Position numbers and translations under genes: made by a program. A stretch of 14,419 nt of DNA, from positions 1 through 14,419 of the forward strand of contig FTLJ01001122.1 of NCBI GenBank assembly GCA_900155495.1, in the 5' to 3' direction. Positions within the stretch are counted from its first letter, which is position 1. Each line of letters starts with the position of its first letter. Below are positions 1 to 9,100 of this stretch, one piece after another. This DNA is from Porogramme epimiltina. Taxonomy: Eukaryota; Basidiomycota; Agaricomycetes; Polyporales; Polyporaceae. The notes under the pieces are model-generated. The model was not told where the DNA came from, did no database searches, and worked only from the letters and a program-made list of their open reading frames with translations.

Positions 1-229
1 TATCTCAAGGCCTTCCAGAGGCGATGCTCAAGCACTCGCCTCTGGACTTTCCGCAGTTCAAAGCTTCAAGCGCTGCCCATCCCGAAGATCTTCAGTTAAG
101 CAGTCAGACGCTAAGGGGAGCGTTTCCGCAGCAGCTGCGATCCCGTGCTACGGTTTGCACCTGATGTCCAAGTGAAGCGGCCGCGGCCGCCTCTATCGCA
201 AGTTGCAACCCAGGCGGACTCAGCTGAGC

Positions 230-1250
230 GGATACTACCGCTCCAGCGGGCGCATCCCCACATCCACTCCTAACGCCTGAATGAACGCTGACCCAACTAC
301 AGATATGGCAGCAGAATCTTGACAAGTCAATAGTCGCGCAAGAAGACCTCTTGCATCGGGCAGACCCTGCTAACCACGACATTCTCGCCCTACAGGAACC
401 AGGTATAGGTGCTTTGAAGAATGCGTGCGCAAACCGGCACTGGCACGCGCGCTGCCCCACCGTCCGCGATTGCGGTGCATCAAGCAGGATGGGGGAAACA
501 ATACTCATCAACAAGAGGCTGTCGACGGACGCCTGGGCCCCCCTCATGATGCCCCATCCAGGCATCGCCGCTATCACCATCAAGACAGGAGGTGCGCCGC
601 GCGCCTCCTCAACCTTTGCGCCGACAGGAACTGCGACTCGGCCATTCGTCTCGCAACGCACGCGAAGTGCGCAGCCATCGCGGCATCCGCGGGCCCTCAT
701 CATGTCATCTGGTTGGGCGACTTCAACCAGCACCACCCCAGCAATCCCAACTGTGGAGGTTGCAAGCGCAAAAACCTCACCCACCCCGATAACGCCTCCT
801 GTACAGAGGAACCCCACGAAGGGATGCGCTCGTGCTCGGTGCACCCAGCACTCCTCCCTGTTAATACTGGCCGTTTCCTGATCTTCACAATCTTCGAGAT
901 CCCCGTTCAGGAAGCAGCCACCAGGCTCCTTCGGGACCTCCACAGGGTCGACTGGGACGGATTGCGAAAGACTCTCTTTGTGGGCCTGGAAGCAGGCGCG
1001 CCGCACGGAGACGTGCTTGCCTCGCGCGAAGACTTTGACACCGCGCTATCCGAACTCAAGGACAGCCTCAAGCGCGCCGTTGGCAACCCCGCCCCGCTGG
1101 CGCCCGCCGCCCCGCTCGCCAAGTGATGGTGGTCGACGCAGCTGGGGAGCACGCGTAAAGAAAGGAAGAAATTGGGGCGCGCGTCCTTCTGCCACTGGTG
1201 GGACAAGAACCACCCCCCGCGCAGGAACCGCCGTTTGGGAGAGCGAATTT
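230..1250 (+). pseudogene. Decayed LINE (non-LTR retrotransposon) ORF2 fragment: AP-like endonuclease region
   Basis: This is a remnant of an endonuclease/exonuclease/phosphatase-fold domain, the enzyme that nicks target DNA for a non-LTR retrotransposon. Visible pieces in order are a leader reading SGRIPTSTPNA (245-277); then, after a frame change near 280-300, IWQQNLDKS and LALQEP, the latter carrying the expected catalytic Glu (to about 585); then, after a second frame change near 590, VIWLGDFNQHHP (about 710-745), the classic GDFN motif. About 50-60 residues normally found between that motif and the NLT-type segment seem to be deleted. The usual TDHFPI-type catalytic segment reads TGRFLI, so the Asp-His pair is lost. 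A TGA at 1124-1126 interrupts the frame, yet matching protein resumes directly (WWSTQLG, then KLGRASFCHWWDKNHP) to about 1250. No reverse transcriptase follows. Two frameshifts, one stop, a deletion and a lost active site make it inactive. Family assignment comes from recognised motifs, not a search. Confidence 0.8.
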
Positions 1251-1259
1251 GTGGGCGTA

Positions 1260-1360
1260 GCCGGCTCTGCTGCCGGCTCTGAATCGGCGCCGGGTAGAGC
1301 CGCCGGAGCTGGCTCCGCAGCTATTTCTAGCGCCCGTGGCCAGAGCCGGTCAGAGCCGGC
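1260..1360. repeat. Short inverted-repeat (hairpin) element, 101 bases
   Basis: The left arm (1260-1281) and right arm (1341-1360) are near-perfect reverse complements. Each is built from two tandem copies of CCGGCTCTG, read as CAGAGCCGG on the right side. The interior of about 60 bases is GC-rich. No clear target-site duplication is visible, so I call it a foldback repeat and not a defined transposon family. It sits exactly where the recognisable LINE protein ends. Confidence 0.6.
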
Positions 1361-1539
1361 AACGCAGCCTCTTCCGGCGGCGCCGCCGTTGCTGAGACCG
1401 CCGAGCGACTAATAAGAGGCTCCCCCTACTCGGGCGCCCTCGTCTCTTCTTCCCTTTCCAAAGCCGTGCGAGCTTGGACCACGCACTGGTGGATGCCTGA
1501 GCTGGGCCTGAGGTCGAGGATGTCGAGTACCCGCAGGGA

Positions 1540-1564
1540 AATAAATGCGGATACCAAAAAAAAA
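1540..1564 (+). other. Retroposon-like 3' end: AATAAA plus A9
   Basis: An AATAAA hexamer at 1540-1545 is followed ten bases later by nine consecutive A (1556-1564). This is the spacing expected of a reverse-transcribed polyadenylated 3' end. It may be the tail of the decayed LINE upstream after an internal deletion that removed the reverse transcriptase, or of a separate short retroposon. The sequence between 1361 and 1540 shows no coding signal I can support. Confidence 0.4.
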
Positions 1565-1753
1565 TGACAGCGGGGGCGGCACCGTCCGCGCTGCCGGGTC
1601 GACCCCCGAGGAACACGGTGCGCCTAGAAAAACTGGACCAACCCTTTGAAAGGAACGACCCCACCGACCAACACGGCCATACGCCCTGCGCCGTTATGTA
1701 TTGCTGTTTTTTGTGGTTTGCTGTTGATTTACATCCTGTGTGGCTGCCGAGAA

Positions 1754-2126
1754 CGGCCGCTCCAAAACGACTGGGTGCCAAGCGCGTCGGCGCCCAAAAC
1801 CTCGACGTCGACGACCCCAAAAGCACGATTGTCTTGCAGATGGCAACCGCACCGCACCCCCACGATATGCCTAGGCCCTCCCAGTCTAGATAGCTCCCTC
1901 TCACTTGTATTTCTTGTGTTGTGTAGGCTCGCACATCGTTTATCCCTGCAGTTTTAGATCTTGTTCTGTGTGCTTGTAAGCCCTGTCCCAGTTTGTTTTG
2001 TCACCTTCCAGCTCATTTGTCTTCGTCGCCCCTTCTCTCGCACAGGGGGCTGGCTCGTCTTTCGTATTTTCGTCACCTCGTTATTTCATTGACAGTACTG
2101 TACGACTGCCTCCAGGCTGCTACCCA
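1754..2126 (+). repeat. Dispersed repeat, copy 1 (matches 12661-13027)
   Basis: This stretch aligns end to end, with many substitutions and small indels, to 12661-13027 in the same orientation. Shared anchors include CTCCAAAACGACTG at the left edge, CCCAAAAGCACGA, GTTTATCC.TGCAGTTTT, TTCCAGCT, GTCTTCGTCG, CCCTTCTCTCGCACA and TTTCGTATTTTCG.C near the right. The right half is pyrimidine-rich, like a fungal promoter or 5' leader, so the family may be the 5' region of a retroelement. No intact protein is attached. Downstream at 2243 a short frame begins MPAISTRFASINILSLN, vaguely like the start of a LINE ORF2, but it stops at once and I do not annotate it. Confidence 0.75.
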
Positions 2127-2685
2127 TCACCAAATTTCCATAAGTCAGATGGTGCAAAGCAGCTACTCGTTTGGTTTCGCCCATCCGACAGCAGAGTGTC
2201 AAATCCGCCCATTTCCATCTGGGTCCCAGTCGGTGGAAGAGCATGCCTGCCATCAGCACCCGCTTCGCCTCAATCAATATTCTCAGCTTGAACAAATACA
2301 CTTGCTAGAACCGCCAAGTGGAGTCGCTCCCGGATTCACGCAGGTTGCGGCGCTGGCTCGAAGCGGCGCGCGCCATCCGCCGTAGATTGCAAACGGCCGC
2401 ATTGCACTCTCTTTGCGGCAGACTGCTCTGGGCCACTGACTAAACGGACCATGCAAACATTAGCCAAGCACTGTGGGCGCGCTGTGGTATCTCGACATCA
2501 ACCTCACAATTGCTTCAGGGCACCCTTTCAACGTAAGCGGGCCCGGCTCTTTCCTCCGGTCCTTGGGGCCCTCCGCCGGCTGACCGTCTCCCGGGGTGTC
2601 GGACGTGGGAAGAGGGAGTTTCACTAGACTTAAGTAGTCTTTCGAATCCGTTCGTTACCCCTCTCACCCTTCGCCTATTTCCTCA
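2127..2685. other. Intergenic sequence upstream of the BAH/PHD gene
   Basis: I see no supported gene here. The last 45 bases before the ATG (2641-2685) are CT-rich, as is common around transcription starts of fungal genes. A small palindrome, AGACTTAAGTAGTCT, lies at about 2627-2642. I see no TATA box. Confidence 0.4.
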
Positions 2686-3959
2686 ATGCCTGAGCACATT
2701 CCTCATCCTCCGACCGACTATTTCGGTTGGGCCCTTTCCTGGCAGCTGTCCGCCCGTTCCTCGGTGGAGGAAGTTGCAGGTCAGCACCATGATCTTCGTT
2801 CTTCTGACACCTGTCTGACCCTTGATCTCTAGTGAAGAGGAAGCACGGGCAGCTTATGACTATCTCGGTGGAGAGCCAGTATGGTTCTTCTTCTTCCTCT
2901 CAGCCTTTACTGGTTTCTAATGGCAGCTCAAACAGTGTTTCTCTCAAGGTCTCAGGCAACCGGAGGGACGATGCGGCTCTGTTCAACTCCGTCTTCTATG
3001 GGAGGGTAGTGGAGATCCGTGAGCACGGTGGATACGGCGCGGTGCGTGTTCGCTGTGGTTGTGAGCCACTTCTTTTGACTTACATAGTCTGTAGCTCCTA
3101 AAGCTGAACTGGCTCTTCGGCAAGGCCGATTTCCCTCAATACCTACTACCCTTTGCGGAGGCTTCACTCCTACCCATTGTGGAAGCTATGGGTCACAACG
3201 AGTTGCTGCGGTCCTCTGTTGACACCTACGATTTGGCATCGTCGGTGGCAAAGAAAGTCGACAATATGCACGAGTATACACCGACTACGGTCAGCCTCCC
3301 CCTTCTCGGGCGCAATGCGCGCTACTTCCGCTCGGATGTTCTCCTTCAGCGGAGGCCCAACTCGATACTCCCTTCCATGGTCCCAGTGAGTGTCTTGATT
3401 GTATTCATTCAAATTCACGCATTCATAATCGGTACCCTAGGACTCATGGAAGCCCATTTGCTCGAGCTCGTGTGAAGAAGGCGGCCACTACGCTCCCGAC
3501 AAACATCAGCTTCGCTGGTGCCCTACTTGCTACCATTGGTACCACGTCCAGTGCCTCTTTCCTTCCTCTGCCAGGACGCCTTCTCTGGAGCCTCACTCTG
3601 TCTCCCGCAAGATGGATCCCCCGGAGACGGCATTTCACAACCTCGAGCTCATGGACCCTGTCAGGGGACACAATTACTCCGTTCATGAGTTCAGGGTGTG
3701 GAGGAAAATTATGCGGGCCCCCATTCAACGCGGGAGCCCCTCCCACGACTACCCCATCTCCTATGAGACCATCGTTCAGGGAGTACGGGTATTAGATGCA
3801 AAGGACGGTTGCCCCGATTCTCCCTTCGAAGAGATACGGAAATTAGTCCAGGCGAACAGCGATGGGGACACTCATGCAGAGGCTGTTATTGAGGGCTTAC
3901 TCGAGCTGGCTGAAAAGGCCCAGTACTATTCCTGTTCCTTGTGCGCAGCCATCATATAG
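2686..3959 (+). CDS. BAH-like / PHD-type zinc-finger protein, four exons, 370 residues
   Basis: My splice model joins exons 2686-2779, 2833-3041, 3095-3385 and 3441-3959; all three introns are GT-AG and 53-55 bases, and the frame stays open throughout. The ATG at 2686 (MPEHIPHPP) is preceded by a CT-rich tract. Residues about 85-160 resemble a BAH domain: FYGRVVEIREHGGYG, then LLKLNWLFGK, then ELLRSSVDTYD. After it comes a zinc finger with PHD spacing: C205-x3-C209, C225-x2-C228, H233-x2-C236. The last expected Cys pair, C363-x2-C366, preceded by Tyr361, is found only at the extreme C-terminus after about 126 residues. BAH and PHD modules read nucleosomes and histone tails, so a nuclear chromatin-binding role is inferred; no catalytic domain is seen. 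The SNF2 gene downstream has the same orientation. Exon joins are confident, the BAH label moderate. Confidence 0.75.
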
Positions 3960-5950
3960 CATTGATGTATGTCCTGTTCAAGCAGTTGAATCGAGAATCA
4001 GCTCCTCCGATGCGAGACACACGCCCGTCCAAAAACAACTCATGATGGTAGGGCCCCTAGGGCCTCGCTCTAATTTTGGCGGTCTTGAGCCTCCAACACA
4101 TTGAGTCCGGCCTCAACATGCTTCTATAGCCTAGTATGGGCTGGGGAAGGAAGCAGCTCGAGCGATGCTCGAGCTCCCTGCAAATACACCCTCGAGATTC
4201 GAGGAGAAGATTTGATTTTTGCAGGCAGGTGGATAACAGGTGTTGGGCATACTGAAAAGCCCCAACTTCCAGTAGTAAACGAGCCATGGCCACCACTCCG
4301 CTGCCTCGGATGCCTGCTCCGCACGGATGGAAGGGGCAGCATTTTGGCCCATATGCCTAGGCTCTGGACAGACACTTTTACCGGTGGCAACTCGCCGGCC
4401 TTTGAGGCTGGCGATTTCGACGGCTCGCCCATCAGCTTCTTTCCCAGAAAGAGCTTTCACTCCTCTGGCGGATGGTCCAGTTCAGACCACCGATGACCAT
4501 CGGTGGATCCTGGAGCGCGGAGCACCGGACCATCAGCATCTTCGAGGCCCAGATTGACACCGCGTGGGTCTATGCCGAGGCTGAGCCTCTGTGTACCTAT
4601 CAGATGGCGCCCTACAGAAACTGGTGGGAGTTTGTGATCTCGCTCGACAGTTGCATCCATCTGTGGCGGATCAATAGACCATTCAACCTTAACTCCGAGG
4701 GTCAGAGCGGCGTTCACAGGGCTGCCCACACGGCGCCGCTCCCTGCGCCGACAGGCTGCACCCGCGGGCTCCCGCATCGACGGTAGGTGCCACGACGGCA
4801 ACGGCTGCTCAATGCGGAGTCCTTTCTTCTAGCGAGTCTAGCGGTGTTCCCAACAGAGCACCCGGCTGCTTGAATGCGGTTGCATCCGTCTGCTGTCGGG
4901 TGTAGACCAATGGCTGCAGACGCCGCCACTGCACAGATCCCGCTGCGGAGATGAGCTCGCGGATAGTTGCAGAGGGGCCAACAGTGGTTCCCATTTCTCC
5001 TTGTTAAACCATGGGTGTGTTCTGGCGGGTCGGTGGAACAAGAAGCATTTTTGAACCTCAAAACATCTCTTGAGCGCCTTGAGGCTGCCTCGAAGCAGCG
5101 CAGCTCAGCAGCCCCAAGGATGGATTGGTTAGTGCAGATGACGCTCTTCTCTGGTATCGCTGGGAAATTCTGACTCCCCACTTCCGACGGCAGTAAGGAG
5201 GCAGCAGCTGAGTCGGAGGAGCGCCTGTTGCCGCGGCCAAGACGCGGTCCATTGCCCTTCGAGAAACTTTCCAGGCAACGCGCCCCGGCCTGAGGCCGCG
5301 GCGACCTCATCGGCAAGACTCCCGCCCGCGTCTGCAGGACTGCGACAATCTCGTCCGCCCATTCCGATTGAGGCCCGTCGTCTGTCCCATCCATGCACCC
5401 CTGCATTCTATGATGTTAACACCCCTGGTGGCAACCGGCCGGTCCACCCGCCATCCGTGGACGCCGGCACTCAAACGCACCTTCGCCCTCCGGCTTGCCA
5501 GCCCTCTGCAGGCTCCCATCCCGCCGCGCGTGCATTTCAAAGTTGTCCGCCCATGTATTCCTTCACAGTCTCCGCCTGGGTATACCAATAGGTCTCCCCG
5601 TGGTAGATCCTACGGTGGACGTACAGGAAAAGCGTCCCACCGCGTGCCACTGGAGCTCGTTGATTCCAAGCCCCGTTCCCTCGCCAAAAACCCGCCGCCA
5701 CAATCCGCGCGACGAGGAGCCAATCAAAGAGATGCCCTCTGCCAGTGGCCCGCTCGGTGATCCGGAAGTTGGGGAGGAGAGATGGCTTTGTCACAGTGCC
5801 TCCGACTCCGACTCCCAAAATATCAACAGGGATAGCTCTGCAGGCAATCCCTCTCAGCTGCGAAAACCTTGCCAAAACCATTGAAAGAAAGGACCCTCCA
5901 CCAGCCTGAGCCTCGTTTCTCCTCCAAATTCCCCAGCCTCTGAGAACTCA
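3960..5950. other. Two-kilobase intergenic region without a supported gene
   Basis: Many short open frames overlap on both strands, the longest being a 230-codon frame on the minus strand at 4714-5406. None has a recognisable domain, a convincing splice pattern or a coding advantage over the opposite strand. A cluster of perfect palindromes lies at 4155-4534. A CCAAT box is at 5720-5724 and CT-rich sequence lies at about 5888-5940, both plausible parts of the promoter of the following SNF2 gene. Confidence 0.4.
4155..4534. repeat. Cluster of short perfect palindromes
   Basis: Four perfect inverted repeats occur within 380 bases. They are AGCTCGAGC-GAT-GCTCGAGCT (4155-4175); CCTCGA-GAT-TCGAGG (4190-4204); CCACCGATG-AC-CATCGGTGG (4487-4506); and an outer pair GATGGTCC (4471-4478) with GGACCATC (4527-4534) that encloses the third. 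The first two share the same GAT loop and a CTCGA core. They could form DNA cruciforms or RNA hairpins; no function is known to me. Confidence 0.5.
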
Positions 5951-5954
5951 AGGC

Positions 5955-5961
5955 TATAAAA
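5955..5961 (+). promoter_or_regulatory. TATA box of the SNF2-family gene
   Basis: TATAAAA lies 176 bases before the chosen ATG at 6131. With a usual spacing of about 30 bases, transcription would begin near 5985-5995, giving a leader of about 140 bases. A CCAAT box lies about 235 bases further upstream. Confidence 0.5.
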
Positions 5962-6130
5962 GCGGCGGTGGAGTCGATTGAAATGCATATAGCGTGCGGA
6001 AGTGAGGCTGTGGCCACAGTATGCTTGGTCCAGACGTGCAATTGCAGACCAAGACGATCCGGGTGAACTGAAGGGTGCTGAGCGGTCACCGCAAAGTCAC
6101 GTGAGTTTGTCTGTGCCCAGGCCCTTTTGG

Positions 6131-9100
6131 ATGTTCTCAGTGGACGCCGACGGTTCGAGCATAGTGAGTCGACCTAAGGCAGGTCTCTCCACACCCACCT
6201 GGGCCACCTCTCATACCCTGCACGCCATGCGAAATTCCACCTCCTCTAAGACTGGGAAGGGCTCCTCTCTCCTCAATGCATTCATGCGGCTCTCAATTGA
6301 CATGAAGCTCCCTGAAGGCGGCCTTGCACCCTTCCATCTGAAATCTTGGACGACCCTTTACGGGGAGACGCATTGCATCTGGGATCCAAATGAAACACCT
6401 GAGACCACAGGCTATGAGAAGAACATAATGGACGCTGCTGCTGCTTTCTTCCGATACTTTTGCGCCAGCCAGGACAGTGCAGCTGCCGCCCTTGCAAAGG
6501 GAAAGTGCTCTGAGACTGTCGCAAACGGTCGCAACATTTGCACTAAGTGGATCAACACAAAGGTCAAGGAGTGGAGGCTCAATGAGGCCATGGACGGCAT
6601 CCTGGACGAGGACTTCAACATTTCTCCGTGGAAGCTTGCGACGCCAGATGGCAGCATGGAGGTGTGTGTTAAACGTCTATGAGTTTGAACCCTGCTCACA
6701 GGACCTACAGCTTCCAATGATGGCTGATAGCAGTGTTGCATCCTCCCACGAGGGTTTAATTCGACACTGGATTGGGGAGGATGGCTTCAGCAAAAACAAG
6801 CACCCTACCGTTCATGCCAGAGCGTTTGTACACGACCTTCTCGTCCTCACTTGGAACCGCTGGAGGGTGTCCTTGAAACGCAAGAGAGTCCACATAAATA
6901 AGTCCAAAGCCAAGCTGGACCAGGCAAAGAATGCCGGTAAGTTTGGTCTTTGGAGGGTCTTCACATCACACTCACCAAGCTTGTATAGTGGAGAGGGAAG
7001 GTGCTACACCTGATGACATCGTGGCGTATATCGGAGCGCTCAACGACTACCTGAAGAAGATGAAGCCCTTTGAAGATGGCTTCTATGGCGAGGATGTCCT
7101 AGCCATTGAAGACGACCTTGCCGAAGTCCGATCGGTGCTCTCGGAGCACTATGATCCCGACCTTCTGAAAAGTAAGAGTTGGTGTATGCTTCGATGGTGG
7201 CAGGCTGACAAGCAGTCACAGGGCTCAGCAAGCCACTCCGCCAAGCCCTGTCGTCGATTCCACTCTCATCACAGCGCGAATCGATCCTCGCACTCGTCAA
7301 CGAATCTCTTGCGGCGTTGGTGGAAGAGACACAGTTTGAGTTTGTTCCCGAGGTCGAGCTCGATGACTGGGAGGATGGTGTGGAGGAGTTCAAGAAGTCC
7401 TCCATCTCGGATGCGAAAAAGTGCTTGGGGATGAAAGAGGATGCGGAAACGTTCCCTTTCTTTAACACCACATACGACGCCAATGCACCCTCCCGACCGT
7501 GGACGTATAAGCCACAGCCAGATGTCGAGCCAGACATCCACCAGTTCTCACCGTTCTGGCACCAATGGATAGGGGTCCTCAAGATGGTCTCCTCTATGAG
7601 GGACAGACAAAACATACTCCTTATGGACCAAGTTGGGGTCGGCAAGACGATGCAGATGGTCGGTGTCATAACAATGTACGAGTGGCTCCGTTGGTATCAT
7701 GCCAAAGTTGGTCGGTACCCACCCATATTCGGTGAGCTTCTCTCATTCATGTGCTACCATTGCCAATCCCCTCATAATCGTTGAAAGACGCGTTCAAGGA
7801 AACACTTCCAGCAGGAGCACATGTGGTCGTCGGCACACCTGGGCTTCATCATCAGTGGAGCACGGAGGTGGAAAGATATATCAACAACGCACCTGCATTG
7901 TGGGTAGCCATCCCTTACCAGGGCAAGTGTACTCTGGAATCTCGACGAGGATTTTGGGAGGTGTACCAGCTTGCAAAGCAGGAGAACCAGAGAATCATCA
8001 TTCTGGCGACCTACTCCGTAAGTGAACTCACTCTTGCCCACAGGTGGAAAGTTGATCTGATGGAATCCACAGGCTCTCGCATCCGATATGCAGACACTCT
8101 TTAAGCCCTCTCCGCATGTGGGCCCCAACCTCACGGTTCCCGACCACACCGCCCTGGAGCTCAAGCACAACTCCAACGACCTACAGGAGCTCCGCAGCGT
8201 ATCTATGTTTAGCGAGGACATTGCCATAGGCGTCGTATGTATGGATGAAATCCATCAAGCACGGACCAATAAGACACTCAGGGGTGCGATGAGTGCACTT
8301 TCACGGAAGTCATTCTTCGTTGTCGGGGCATCCGCTACACCCATCATTTCAAGTCCAGTTGTGAGTCTAACGCTGCATGGAGCCTGCATTGATCAGGCGA
8401 CTCAAGCTGACTGTGGTTTCCTTGACAGGACCTAGTCAACATTGCAAGGATATTGCAGTTCCCAGAGTTCACATCTCAATCTATGGAAGAGTACAGGCTC
8501 GAATACAACCGCACCAAGAGACAGAACACCCGAGCGCGGAAAGAGGCCCGCGAGGCGAACGTTCGGATTGCGCGTCTCGTGTCTCAAGGCATAGCTCCAA
8601 GCGTCGACGAGCAGAGTGAGCTCAAGATTCAGGAAGCGATCAAGGCGTGGGTCAACCACATTCGAACCCGCGTCTCTGGGCGTGTCATCCGGCGCACGGT
8701 GAGGTCCAAGGATCCACAAGGCCACCCAATCTCCTCGATTCCTCCCTTCGTTACAAAGCTTGTCGTCCTGGACCTCCGAGAAGATGAAATGGAGGTACAA
8801 CATCAGCTCCTTGAGGTGCTTGAGGAAGACCAAGCTGCCGCTAAGAGCAAAAGTCTAGGAGTGAGTGCTGTCTTATCTCTCACCACTACCTGGGCTCGTC
8901 CCGCCCCCGTGGGCATCCGCTACCTCCGGCACTAAAGGCGCTTGGGGGGGGGGGGGGGGGGCCGCCCCGGCCCCCCNNGGGGGGGGGGGGGGGGGGGGGG
9001 GGGGGCAGCACCGGCATCCCCTTCTCTGCAAAAGCCTCTGGCAGGTCCTCAGTGTTGCACCCCCAATAGCTCAGAGGATTCAGCGCTCCTGGCTGGAATG

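Noticed and set aside
104..1006. 300-codon open frame on the minus strand
   Set aside because: It runs antisense over the LINE endonuclease, which has recognisable motifs on the plus strand; the frame is a by-product of GC-rich codons.
4101..4801. Overlapping frames on both strands (for example 4101-4496 and 4472-4786 plus, 4457-4801 minus)
   Set aside because: Both strands are equally open and nothing recognisable appears; I could not build a consistent spliced gene.
4714..5406. 230-codon open frame on the minus strand
   Set aside because: No motif, low-complexity Arg/Ala/Ser content, several equally open overlapping frames, and no clear promoter or splice sites.
5368..5884. Two overlapping plus-strand frames of about 130 codons and a 114-codon minus-strand frame
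   Set aside because: Pro/Arg/Ser-rich text without motifs just upstream of the SNF2 promoter; more likely promoter sequence.
6002..6130. Upstream extension of SNF2 exon 1
   Set aside because: The frame is open back to a TAG at 5990 but has no ATG before 6131; the earlier ATGs at 5983 and 6021 run into stops in their own frames unless an unsupported intron is assumed.
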